Shown one piece after another: positions 1-10,600 of a stretch of 64,000 bases of DNA. Each line of letters opens with the position of its first letter. The stretch's first letter is position 1. The stretch comes from Mycoplasma sp. NEAQ87857 (GTDB lineage: Bacteria > Bacillota_I > Bacilli_A > Mycoplasmatales > Metamycoplasmataceae): positions 992,001-1,056,000 of the forward strand of contig NZ_CP045542.1 in the NCBI RefSeq assembly GCF_009792315.1. The letters run 5' to 3'. A program made the translations under genes and the position numbers. Under the pieces are notes generated by a model, which was given only the letters and a program-made list of their open reading frames with translations, made no database searches and had not been told where the DNA came from.

Positions 1-25
1 GATTTTTTAATTGTTCCAATGTCAT
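1..25 (-). CDS. Start of a third DGxxR-family paralogue (cut by window edge)
   Basis: Only the first eight codons are inside the window (MTLEQLKN). They match the starts of the two full paralogues at 3116-5173 and 5319-7379 (MTLEQLNNLK), and the upstream DNA also matches that of the 5173 gene: a GGGGAG ribosome binding site five bases before the ATG and a 34-bp palindrome about 40 bases upstream. It is therefore very likely the 5' end of a further member of the same family. Nothing can be said about the rest of the protein. Confidence 0.7.
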
Positions 26-64
26 AATTACTCCCCTAATTATTAAAATAAATGTATAAGGTTA

Positions 65-98
65 TTTAATATAATTTAATTTATTAAATTATATTAAA
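65..98. promoter_or_regulatory. 34-bp AT palindrome upstream of the paralogue at the window start
   Basis: The left arm begins TTTAATATAATTTAAT and the right arm is its reverse complement, with only the two central bases unpaired. It lies 40 bases before the ATG at 25 and contains TATAAT-type hexamers, so it overlaps the likely promoter. An almost identical palindrome sits at 5211-5244 in front of the second paralogue. It may be an operator for a dimeric repressor or a promoter on both strands. Confidence 0.6.
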
Positions 99-124
99 TT
101 TTAGAACAATATAAATAAATATAC

Positions 125-158
125 AAAAAATCACCTTAAGGTTAAAAGGTGATTTTTT
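125..158 (-). terminator. Rho-independent terminator of the lipoprotein gene
   Basis: Thirteen-base perfect arms (AAAAAATCACCTT and its complement) around a seven-base loop, with an A run on the plus strand that gives the U tract for minus-strand transcripts. It lies 80 bases past the lipoprotein stop and could work in both directions. Confidence 0.85.
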
Positions 159-238
159 AATATTTTAAAAGAAATAGATGTTATCGATTTTAATATTAAA
201 AACTTATATATGAGTTTTAAAAATATTTTTTATTTCTA

Positions 239-2773
239 TTATTCTGTTCCTTCATCGCTAATCCCAATATAATCTTTTAAAAAGATATCTCAAAGAATTT
301 TAGGTACTGAATAAGTGTTATAGTCGTTTTCATATTGTTTTATGGTTGTTATAAAAGCACATAATCAGTCAAATTTTTCTTTGTACTTTTTAACGTTATT
401 AAAACTCCCTTTTTGAAATTCTTTAATTAAGATTTCTTCATTAAAATCTTTATATTTTTCTTTGAATAGAATTTCAATCATTTTATCTAACTTATCACGT
501 GTAATATCTACTTTTTCAATACTATCATCATTATAAATTTCAAATTCCTTAATTAATTCTTGTCTTTCTACATTAGTTGTTTTATCACTTCATCATCTAA
601 AATCAAAATCACTATAATGATCTGGTATTTCATTATAATCATATGAAGAAAGTTTTTCAAATTTTGATATATAGTATTTTCTATCTTCATCATCACTTAC
701 TTTTAATAATAAGTTTTTTAAGATATATAAATAATCATTAAGCACATCGTCTAATTTTTCAAAGTTTTTAATAAAATTTCTCATAAAAGAATTTGTGATT
801 TGTTTGGGATTTGGATTTTGTTTGTAATATCCATTTTTTATTCAATAATTTTTAATATTTATTAAACTTTTTGCTACAGCTCATTCTTCTCATTGTAATC
901 CAAAATTAAAAAGTAAATTTTCTTTAAAAATTACATCCTTTTTATCTTTGTTATTAAGGTATTTTTTAGCTGCATATAAAAAAATATGTTTATATTCTTC
1001 ATTATTATGTTCAATGATTTTTGTATCGTAATTGCTGTCATTATACTTAGGTCAATCAAATGGTCCAATTTTATCTAAATTCATTAATACACCATTATTA
1101 AACAATTCATTAATAATGTTTCTTAACTCATCATCTACTAATTTTAAATAATCTTCTGCTTTTATTTCTAAATCAACATTTAGACTAACATTTAAATCAT
1201 TAAATTCTTTTTCTTTTTCTAGTAATCAGGCTATGTTTTTATTAATTTCATTTAACCTTTTTACATAATCATTACTATGAGTTTTTTCAATATGATTGTT
1301 TTCATCAGGATGATTGTCAAATCCAAACTCTGTATCAACAAATAAACGATTATCTAGAACTAATCATCATCAATTACTATGATCACCTTTTTCATAATAA
1401 TCTTTAATATCACTAAAATTGAAATTTCTTGCATTGCCGTCTAATTTCTTTGTCATCTTAATAAATTGTAATTTTGGATTAAGACCATTTAATTCTTTAG
1501 AATTATCATTATTGATAACATATCAAGCTTTTTGCATTATTTTTTTAATAGCCCCATCCTTAATTTTAGAAACCAATGAAAAGTTTATATTATTGAATCA
1601 ACGATTTGATAATGCAAAATACATAACATCATTACTTTGTCAATCTAAAACCTTAGGAATTGAATTTGAAAATTCAGCAAATTCTTCAAATAATTCTTTA
1701 CCATTAAATTTACTATAAAAGTTTAAGAAGTATCAAACTTTATAAACGCTTAACATTTTTTCATATTTTTCTTCTTGAGAAAAAGCGTTTCAAAGATCAT
1801 TAAATCTTCAAGCTGACATATTTCCATCATAACTAAACTCTAAATATTTATCAAAAGCTTCTAAGGTATTTATTAATTCTTGTAATGTGGTTTCTGCTGT
1901 TGGTACTTTATATTCATTAATCTTTATTCGCACAGGGTTTAAAAGTGTGTTTTCATCAATAGTTTTAATTTTATTAGGTTCTTTTAAAGAAATTTTTTCT
2001 TCTTTATTTCTTACATCAAAAATAAATTGTCCATAATATTCTAAATAACCTTTTAAATTTATTAAAAAATCTGGAATTCTATAATTGGCTCTATTTTTTA
2101 AGTCTTTATAATTTGAAAAACGATTTACATATGCTGTTATTGGATTATTACCCATATGTAAAGGTTTTGTCTCATATGTATTTAAATAATCACAACTTCT
2201 ATCGTATCAAATGTTATTTATTTCACCTGATTTTGCAGCTTGAATAAAATCTATTTTTTGAATATTTTCTGCTTCTAAAGGTAAAGGGATTTTGACTTTA
2301 ATATCATCTTTTTCAACTTCTAAAGTAATATTTTTGTTTCTTAAACCATTAGGAGTATATAAATCACTTACTATTCTAACTTTTAATTTATTATTTAAAT
2401 CATCAACATTTGATAAATCTAATTTTTTATCTGTTGGGAAAGAAAAATCAATCATCTCATTAGGAATAATTAATAAATCTTCTAAAGGGTTAAAAGTATT
2501 ATTTCCTTTTCTAACTTCTTCAGCTAATTTGTTTGATAATCTAATTGAATTATCTTTTAATACTTCATTAATAAAATAATTTTTTAATTCTTCTTGTTTA
2601 TCTAAAACAATTGACAAACTAGTATTAGATGTATTATTATTTAAATTTTCAATAGGTTTAGTTTTAAGCTCATTATCTTTCTTATTACTACATCCAATAG
2701 CAACCCCAGTTGTTGTAATAACAATTGGAGCTACTATTGCTATTGGTAAGATTATTTTTCATTTCTTTTTCAT
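239..2773 (-). CDS. Large surface lipoprotein of unknown function (844 aa)
   Basis: Prolipoprotein exported and anchored by a lipidated Cys. The start is KKKWK, then a hydrophobic helix, then a lipobox ending at Cys28 (VAIGC), followed by SNKKDN. Reading TGA as Trp gives one uninterrupted frame of 844 codons with many Trp residues, ending IGISDEGTE and TAA at 239-241. The start ATG has a strong TTAAGGAGAT site nine bases upstream. I recognise no enzymatic motif. The body is charged, Asn/Lys/Glu-rich and predicted mostly helical. The gene lies between two members of the DGxxR paralogue family, each with its own promoter. Its leader carries a LacI/CcpA-type palindrome at the promoter and two terminator-like hairpins, so expression is probably regulated. 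Confidence is high for a lipoprotein, and the role is unknown. Confidence 0.9.
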
Positions 2774-2791
2774 TATATTTATCTCCTTAAT

Positions 2792-2844
2792 AAAAAAATG
2801 TTAGTTCATTAATCTAAAAACATATTTTTAGGTTAATGAACTAA
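2792..2844 (-). terminator. Leader hairpin with U run directly upstream of the lipoprotein start
   Basis: Twenty-base arms (2801-2820 and 2825-2844) with one mismatch around a CATA loop. On the minus strand they are followed by CA and seven T. The hairpin ends 19 bases before the lipoprotein ATG. It looks like an intrinsic terminator placed inside the 5' leader, so it may be an attenuator. Confidence 0.6.
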
Positions 2845-2869
2845 TTGTTTAAATTGTTTGTTTTTTAAA

Positions 2870-2896
2870 TAAAAAAACCATAAAGTAGTTATGGTT
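2870..2896 (-). terminator. Second leader terminator-like hairpin
   Basis: Arms AACCATAA (2876-2883) and TTATGGTT (2889-2896) around AGTAG, followed on the minus strand by seven T. It lies between the putative promoter at about 2924-2954 and the lipoprotein gene, with no other gene for it to terminate. Confidence 0.6.
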
Positions 2897-2923
2897 AATC
2901 AATATTAGTTATTGCATACATCT

Positions 2924-2954
2924 ATTTTACCACAATATGAAAACGTTTCCATAT
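2924..2954 (-). promoter_or_regulatory. Promoter with a cre-like (LacI/CcpA-type) operator
   Basis: ATATGAAAACGTTTCCATAT at 2935-2954 is a 20-bp palindrome with one mismatch around a central CG. Its core TGAAAACGTTTCCA fits the catabolite-responsive element consensus of Gram-positive CcpA. A minus-strand -10 hexamer TAAAAT lies at 2924-2929, so the palindrome would cover the -35 region. The expected transcript runs into the lipoprotein gene. LacI-family regulators are rare in mycoplasmas, and whether this organism has one cannot be seen here. Confidence 0.5.
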
Positions 2955-3100
2955 TATTATTAATTGATTTTTGATAAAGAAAAGAAACAAATTAGTATTT
3001 AAAATAACGCACCCAAAGTGATATATTTTTGGATACATTATTTAATTAATAAAAAGTAATTAAACAGCTTTAAAAGTTGGTTTAAACTCAAAACAAAACA

Positions 3101-3134
3101 AAAAAAAATCACTCTTTAATTTAAGAGTGATTTT
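3101..3134 (-). terminator. Terminator overlapping the end of the second paralogue
   Basis: AAAATCACTCTT (3105-3116) pairs with AAGAGTGATTTT (3123-3134), with a U run on the minus strand. The stop codon at 3116-3118 lies inside the hairpin. Confidence 0.85.
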
Positions 3135-5173
3135 ACTTTAGTTTTATTAATTAGATTAAATGAATTAACAACTTTAAATAGTTCTTTTGAACTATTTATA
3201 AAGTTAGTTATGTTTAATTTTGATAACATATATAAAATTCATTTATAAACTTTGATATTTTCTTCCATAAACTCAATTAAGTCATTATATTTATCTTGAT
3301 TAGCTATTAAAAAAGCACAATGAACTCATTTGTTTAAAACATTAGTTGTAGCAAAAATTAATTTAGGTAATAATAACATTAAATCTAAATTGAATTTTTC
3401 CTTAACATAGTTATTAAAATCTGGATTATCAACAACAACCATATCAAAGAAATTTTGAGTAATAGTGAATTGAGTCAATATGGTATATTCTTTATTATAT
3501 TTTCCTAAGAAGCTTTGAGTAATAGCAGAAACAAGGTTCTTATTAAAAACATCATCTAACATATTGTTTTGTATAACTTTTTTATTTAATTTATAAATAT
3601 AATTTAAGATTTTTATTCTAGATTCTAAATGTTCTTCATTAATCTGGTTTTTTACTAAAATTATTTTCTTATTCATAACTTTAATAGGTTTATCATTTCT
3701 TAAAGTGATTAAGAATTTTAAATAATCTAAGTAAATAACATTGATAATATATTGAATAATAGATCTTAAGTTAGAATATAAAACATTAAACAAGAAATTA
3801 TTATTTATTAATAAATCATCATTTTGTTCAAGAAGAAAATGTAAAAACTTTTCTTCTTGAAATTTATTTTGAAATTTATTAATATCTTCTATTTCATCAT
3901 TGATTCTTATTTTAGTTCAAATAAGATCTTCAATTTCAACTTGTTGTTCATCAACCATATTATGTAATTTCTTTAAGTTATCAGAGTTAAATTTAAAAAT
4001 ATCTTGAATGACATCAGCTAATTTAAATTCTTTTTTAGGTAAGTGAACATATCTAAAAAATAAATTAGATAATTCATCAGGATTTATCTTTTTACTAGTA
4101 GTTAATAAATTTTCTTTATCTAATTCTAAAATAAATTTAAATAAAGAATACATAGTCTTTTGTTTGTCATCTTCTAATATGTTAAGTCATTGTCTTAAGT
4201 CATCATTAAATTGGAATTTGATTAAATCATCGAATTTATAATCGTTTTTTGTTAAACTTAATCCTGCATAACCATATTTAAAATATCAATTAACGTTATT
4301 TAGTGTGAATTTAGACACTTTATTTGAAAAGCAAAAGCTATAAAAACGGTTCTTGTATGAGTTGTATTCTTGGTATGGGTCTTTAGAAAGAACAAAAAGC
4401 ATATTTTCGTCATCATATCAACCATAACCATTATCTTCATCTTCGATTCAATCAGTTTTTAAGAAAGTTTGATATAAAAAACAAGCATCTTGATAGTCTT
4501 TGAAGAATTCTTTTGCATCTTTTTTAAATGGGTTAAAGATTTTTGCTTCATATTCTTTGTATTGTTCAAGTGTTTTAATACCTTTTTCAATAAAAGTTGA
4601 AAAAATATTAAATAAATAAATTCCTTTGTTGTAAGAAAGTTTAAGTTTTTCACGGTCTGGGAACATATTTTCTAGAAGAATACTTTGGATATCTTGTTCA
4701 TTTACATATTCAAACTTTACTTGTTCTATTAATTTTGAGTCATTAGAAAATTTTTTAAGTTTTTCAATGATTTCAAACCATAAGTTATTATTTTTTCAAT
4801 CATAAACTCAATCATAGTCATTCATAAATTTTAACTTTTTGAGTTTATATAACAACATTAAAATCAATGCTCTTTTATTACCATCAACAATGATTTCATT
4901 ACCTTGTTTATCTTTATAAACTTTAATGGTTTCTCTAGGGTCTCACTTTGATGAAATAGAATCAAAAAGTTTGTTAAATAAAACAGTATCTGTATATGCA
5001 ATTACTCCAATAATATTGTTAATTCTATTGCTATTTTCTTCGTTATTTGGATCTAAATAACGCTCATTTACCTTTAAAAACTCTTTAGTATAGTCTAAAT
5101 CGATAATGTTTCTTGCTGCTACTCTAAAATCTGTTAAAGAGAATTTAAGGTTGTTTAATTGTTCTAAGGTCAT
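3116..5173 (-). CDS. DGxxR-motif protein, DUF262/ParB-fold-like N-terminus (685 aa), paralogue 2
   Basis: Soluble protein without signal peptide or membrane helix. In the N-terminal region a short strand and loop end in IIVDGNKRALILMLLYK (Asp97, Gly98, Arg101). The DGxxR pattern followed by a hydrophobic helix resembles the DGQQR motif of DUF262 (GmrSD-type) proteins and the related ParB-like fold. I see no HNH motif of DUF1524. The C-terminal half is helical, with a block (around residue 465) YSNLRSIIQYIINVIYLDYL nearly identical in the neighbouring paralogue. Three possible starts are stacked (GTG 5179, ATG 5176, ATG 5173). I chose 5173, five bases after AGGAG, which gives the same N-terminus as the paralogues. 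It has its own palindromic promoter and its own terminator. Function is unknown; a nucleic-acid or defence role is only an inference from the motif. Confidence 0.85.
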
Positions 5174-5210
5174 CATCACTCCTAATTATTAATATGAATA
5201 TATAAGGTTA

Positions 5211-5244
5211 TTTAATATAATTTAATATATTAAATTATATTAAA
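5211..5244. promoter_or_regulatory. Perfect 34-bp palindrome upstream of paralogue 2
   Basis: The left arm TTTAATATAATTTAATA is followed directly by its exact reverse complement. It sits 38 bases before the ATG at 5173 and contains TATAAT hexamers on both strands. It is nearly identical to 65-98 and only weakly resembled upstream of paralogue 3 (about 7420-7446). Confidence 0.65.
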
Positions 5245-5295
5245 TTCTTTAATAATGTCAATCATTAAAGTGAAATTTATTTATTTTATTAAGAT

Positions 5296-5328
5296 AATAA
5301 AACCACTTAGTAGTTAAACTAAGTGGTT
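5296..5328 (-). terminator. Terminator overlapping the end of paralogue 3
   Basis: AACCACTTAG (5301-5310) pairs with CTAAGTGGTT (5319-5328), with U-rich sequence after it on the minus strand. The TAG stop at 5319-5321 lies in the right arm. Confidence 0.8.
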
Positions 5329-7379
5329 GATGATTTAATTAAATAGATTTTACCAGCAGATTTAAACAATTCTTTAGATGTGTTAGAAAAGTTTTTAACA
5401 TTAATTGTTTTTAACATATTAAGTATATTTTTATAGGTGAATATATTAAGTTTTAAAAAAGCTACTAGATCTGCATAACTATCATAATTAGTGATTAAGA
5501 ACGAACAATGAACCCACTTATTTAGTACTTGTTTAGTATCATTGATTAAAGATGGTATTAAGGTATTAAAATCTAAATTAAACTTGTCTTTAACATATTG
5601 AACAAAATCATTATTATTTTCCACTACTTCTTCATAGAATTTAGTAGTTATAGTCATTTGTGTTGCGGGTGTGAAGTTTTTATCATAGCTTCCAAAGAAA
5701 CTTCTAGTAATATTAGAAATAATTTTATCATTGTAAAAACCACTTAAATTATAAGGTTCACCTAATTTTAAACCTGTTAATTGTAAGTTAAAATTACAAA
5801 TTCTTATTTTAGAAGCTAAATGGGTATATTCAAAAAGAAGAGTTGGGTCAGCTATCTCAAATTTTTTATTTCTTTTTATATTAACTAAATTAATATCATT
5901 TTCAATTTCCTTAGTAAGAAATGTTAAATAATCAAGGTAAATAATATTAACAATATATTGGATAATAGCTCTTAAATTAGAATAAAAGACATTAAATTGA
6001 AAGTTATTATTAGTTAATAACTCTTCATTTTGTTTTAACAAGTAATTAATAAACGAATCACTTTTTAAATGACTAGAGAATTTATTAATGCGAGAAACAC
6101 CATCATTAATTCTTTGTTTAAGATAGATTAGATCGTGAATTTTGGTTTGATTTAAATCAACTAAATCTTCTAATTTACTTAAATTTTTTGCATCCAATTT
6201 AAATATTTCTTGGATAATGTCTTTAATTTCGAACTGTTTTCTTTTTAAATTAACGTGTCTATAAAAATATTCTGTTAATGTTGTAGGTTCAATGGTTCTG
6301 GTTGTTTTTAATAACTCGTCTCTATCTAATTCGTGAATGAAATTAAAAATAGATTCAGTCTTTTTATAGTCATCTTTTTGACAAATGTTAATTCATTTTC
6401 TTGACTCAGTATCAAATTCAAACTTAATTACTTGATCAAATTTATAAGTGTTAGGAAAAAAGTTCTCTCTATAACCATATTTTAAATATCACATTATATT
6501 ATTCATTGCATATTTAGAAACCTTATTTTCATAACAAAAATTGTAAAATAACTTTTTAAATACTTCATAATCATTATAAAAATCTTTAAAAAAGACTCAA
6601 TCAAATGATAAAGGTTCAATATAGCAAAATTTATCATCTGGACAAGTAAGAGTAGATTGAAATACTTGATATAAGAAGCAAGCTTCTTTATAATCTTTGA
6701 AAAAGTCCTTTGCATCTTTATTAAATGGGTTAAAAATAAATGCTTGGTTTGCTTTGTATTGTTCAAGGGTTTTAATATCATTTTCAATAAAGGTTGAAAA
6801 GATATTAAATAAGTAAATACCTTTATTGTAGTTAGTTTTTAATTGTTCTTTTAAAGGGAATAGGTTATTTAAAATAGTTGAATGAATTTCATCTTTTTTA
6901 AGATATTCAATTTCAACTTGATTAAGCAAATCATTAGTAAGATTAAACTTATTAATCTTATCTTTAATATCAAATAAAACACCAAGATCTTTATCTTCTA
7001 CCCTAAAATTGTAATTATAGTAAGAATAATCAGCTCAATCAACTAGATCTTTGGTTTTATATAAAAGCATTAAGATTAATGCTCTAACATTACCATCAAC
7101 AATTAAATCATTACCATTATCATCTTGATAAACTTTAATGGTTTCTTTAACGTCTCATTTAGTCAAAATAGAATTTAAAAGTTTATCAAAAAGATAAAAA
7201 TCTTTATAGATCATTTGACCTATATTAAAGTTTAATTTTCTAGTGTATTCATTTGCTGATTTATATAATTCATTTTCTTGTAAAAACTCATTTGTTAAAT
7301 TGAAGTTAAACAAGTTTTTGTTTGCGATTTTAAAGTTAATAAGTGAAAGTTTAAGGTTATTTAATTGTTCTAAGGTCAT
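5319..7379 (-). CDS. DGxxR-motif protein, DUF262/ParB-fold-like N-terminus (686 aa), paralogue 3
   Basis: Full-length paralogue of the gene at 3116-5173, almost the same length and collinear. Shared features are the start MTLEQLNNLK, the segment LIVDGNVRALILMLLYK (Asp95, Gly96, Arg99), the block KGIYLFNIFSTFIE in the second quarter and YSNLRAIIQYIVNIIYLDYL near residue 465. The N-terminal motif resembles DUF262/ParB-like domains with the DGxxR signature; the remainder has no family I recognise. The ATG at 7379 follows AAGGAG by eight bases. TGA-encoded Trp residues occur at several places in an otherwise continuous frame. No export signal is seen, so it is probably cytoplasmic. It differs enough in sequence from paralogue 2 to be an old duplication. 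Its promoter lacks the perfect palindrome of the other two copies. Confidence 0.85.
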
Positions 7380-7630
7380 TGTATTTACTCCTTAATTATG
7401 ATGTGAATTTGTTAATGTTTTGTTGTTTAATTTAGTTAATTAAATTATATAAAAATCTAAGTTTTAGATCATTAGAAACATCAAAATCTTGATCTATTAG
7501 ATAAAAGGTTTTTAGGTCATTTAAAGAGCTTTTAAAAAGCTTGTAAAGCGTTTTTAAACTCTAAAAGTAATTTATTACCATTAATATGTTTTAAGTGCTT
7601 TAAAACGCATTTAAACCCTTATTAAGTATT
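7380..7630 (-). promoter_or_regulatory. Intergenic promoter region of paralogue 3
   Basis: No open frame is supported in these 250 bases. On the minus strand TTATATAATTTAATTAAC (around 7430-7446) gives a TATAAT box about 60 bases before the ATG. Further upstream there are short imperfect repeats of the type TTTTAAA/GCTTT with no clear stem. Confidence 0.4.
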
Positions 7631-7657
7631 AAAAAACCACCTAGTAGGTGGTTTTTG
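7631..7657 (-). terminator. Terminator of the transglutaminase-like gene
   Basis: AAAAACCACC / GGTGGTTTTT around TAGTA, just past the TAA at 7666-7668. The A run on the plus strand supplies the U tract. Confidence 0.85.
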
Positions 7658-7665
7658 TATCTAAA

Positions 7666-10600
7666 TTAACCTAAATAGTTTTTAGGTCTTTTTCAGTTTA
7701 AAGCAGAATCAAAATCACTATCAATTGGGTCATTTTTGTGTAATTTACGATATTCTTTAGCTTCTTCTCTTGTTATAATTTTAGGTAAAAAAGGTTTTTC
7801 TTTAGTAAAATCAACTCCTACTCAAGAAGGACCATTAGCATAGATGCTTCTAGGTAAATATGGATATTCATATTCATCAGGGTTAGGATAGTTAATAATA
7901 GTTAAAATATATGAATCAGGACCTAATTTATAGTTAGCAATAATGTAATCATCATTTCTTTCAAAGATTAATCTATTAGGATTCATTTCAAATGCAGGAG
8001 AACCATCTGAAGCAGGGTCTAATTTAGTTAATTTAGCAATATCATAGGTAGTTCTATGTAGATTTTCACTAAAATCTGTATTAGTTAAATCAATTACTTT
8101 TCATCTACCATCCAAAAACACTTCATTTCAAGAATGAGCTGCATCTTGACCATTTTTATTAGTAATTCCACCTACTATTCTTACAGGTATATTTAATAAA
8201 GTTAAAGCAATAGATAAGTTTCTACTATAACCAACACATTCAATGCTTCTTAAATCTTGGTCAAATATTGTTGTAGAGTTTGTTATATTTTTCCCATTCG
8301 CATAAAAACTTCCATAACCAAAACTTAAACCACTATCATTTGAATAATAATAAGTATTAGTACAAATATAAAACATTACAGCTTTTATTTTTTGTTCATT
8401 TGTTCAATTTTTATCAATTATTTTAGGTAATATTTTTTTTCATTTCTCAATTCATTCTTTGTATTCTTCTAATGGATTAATATATATGTGATCGTGATTT
8501 TTGTTAAATTCTTTTAGTTCTTCAATTGTTTTTAATTGATTTAATAATGTAGGGTCTAAATGTTCTTTATGAAAATCCATAAAACTAGAACTAAAGAAGT
8601 TAGGTTGAGTAAATAATAAAGTAGATAATATATTTTCTGATGGGAAAAGTTGTGTTGCTTTATTTTCATTTAATCTAAATTCAGAATCTATATTAACATA
8701 TTTAGCATACTTTTGATAATCACTTTCATTTCAATATATAAATTGCGAAAATGGATAATTATTTTCATATCTATAGGTTTTTTGAAGACTTGTAAGATTT
8801 TCATCAATAAAAATATCTCCTGAAGAAAACTTAATTTTATTTTTTAAATTATTAAAATAATTTTGATTTTGAGTTCAAAAACCTTTAAAAAAGCTATCTA
8901 AATATTTTTGCTTAATGTGAAAACTAAATACATCAGTTGAATACTCTTTTGGTTCTTTATAAAAATCTCCACCTTCTTCAAAAATGAAGTTGGTTCTATT
9001 TTGTAAATATTGAGCAATTAAAGGATTGGTATTTTCATATTTTTTATAATCATTTAAAGCAATAACATCATTATCATTTATTTCTCCAATACTATTATTC
9101 ATATCAATAACCATTGATTGGATTTCAGGGGAGTTATAATATTTAATTCAATTTGTAAAATATGTATAGTTTAAAAATAATGATCTATATTCTCTATCTC
9201 TACCATAATCTTGGATTTCAGGGGAGATTTCAGGGGAGATTTTAGTTTTGTTTTTTTCATAATCAAAACCAAATCATCTAGTTAAATAATAATCATTAGA
9301 AATTGGTTTTGGTTGTTGTAAATAACCCATAGATATTCCATTATTGATAAAAGCATCTTGGATTTCAGGGGAGATTTCAGGGGAGATAAATTCTGTTTCT
9401 TCTAATGAAAAAACATAATTACTAGGTTTTTCTATAAAATAGGCACTAGATTCTCCATTTTGATCTAAACTATATGGGTTATTTGCTGAAGGACTATTAA
9501 AATAACTTCTTCAACCTGTAAAAATTATTTTTATCATCTCAATAAAAAAATCAATTCTTTTATTGATTTGTCAAAATAATTCACCATTTTTGTTGTAATA
9601 TTCTTTAATTTTATTTAGTTCATAAATATAATATTGTCATTTTATTTGTTGTTCTAAGGGTATTTCTACATTAATAATTTTATTTTGTTCTTTTTTAAGA
9701 AATAAATCATAAGGAGTAAGGTCCATTCCGAAATTATCATCTGGGTTATTGTTTTTAAATTGTATAAATTCTTGTCAATGTTGTTCGTTTAAATATCCAT
9801 TTTCTTGTTGAATAAAATCTTTGATTTTATTTAGTTTATCTAAATAAGTCTCTTGGTTTATTTGGTTTAATTGATTAATATAATTATCAGCACTAATATT
9901 AGAAGTAATCTCTTGTTTTAATTGATAAATTTTAGCATTTAATGCTTTTTCATTAAATCTAGTTGGTTGTAAATTAGAAACAAAATCATTAAATTCATTT
10001 TGTTTTGTAATTAAATTATTGTATTTAGAAATTCAATTGTTAATGTCATTTGTTTTTTGCAATATTTGAGATTTGGTATCGTTATGATTAAGATATCAAT
10101 TTTGTTGTTCAAAAGTATTTTTTTCATTTTGGTTAATAATCTTTTCAAGATTTAAACTTCTATATTCTTTTATTTTTGAGTCTAAATTTTTATATAAAGT
10201 ATCAAATTCTTGTTTTTCTAGTTCTTTATTAAATTCCTGTTTTAACTCTTCTAATTGAGTTTTAACAACATCAATCTTATTTAAATTTAAATTACTATTA
10301 ATTGTATTTTTTAAATAAATAATGGTGAAATTATCTTTTGAAGGTTTATCTTTAATTGCATCAAATTCTTGTTTTAATTCTTCTTTAGTTTGGTTATGAA
10401 CTAAACATAGTTGTTGTAATTCTTGAATTTGTGTATCTATGTCGTTTAAATCATTGTTTTGTAATTTATTAATAATAATAGAGTATAATGTCAAAACATT
10501 TTGTTGATTTTTTCAAGTAGTTATGTTTGGGTTTTTAATTTGATTTAAATAATTTTGTTTGGTTTGAATTTTAGTATTCAAAACTTGTTTTAATTGATTA

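Noticed and set aside
1419-1718. Plus-strand frames within the lipoprotein region
   Set aside because: They are antisense to a continuous lipoprotein frame and have no promoter or ribosome binding site.
6503-6787. A 94-aa minus-strand frame inside paralogue 3
   Set aside because: It is in a different frame from the conserved paralogue sequence and is Leu/Lys-biased, typical of an out-of-frame translation.
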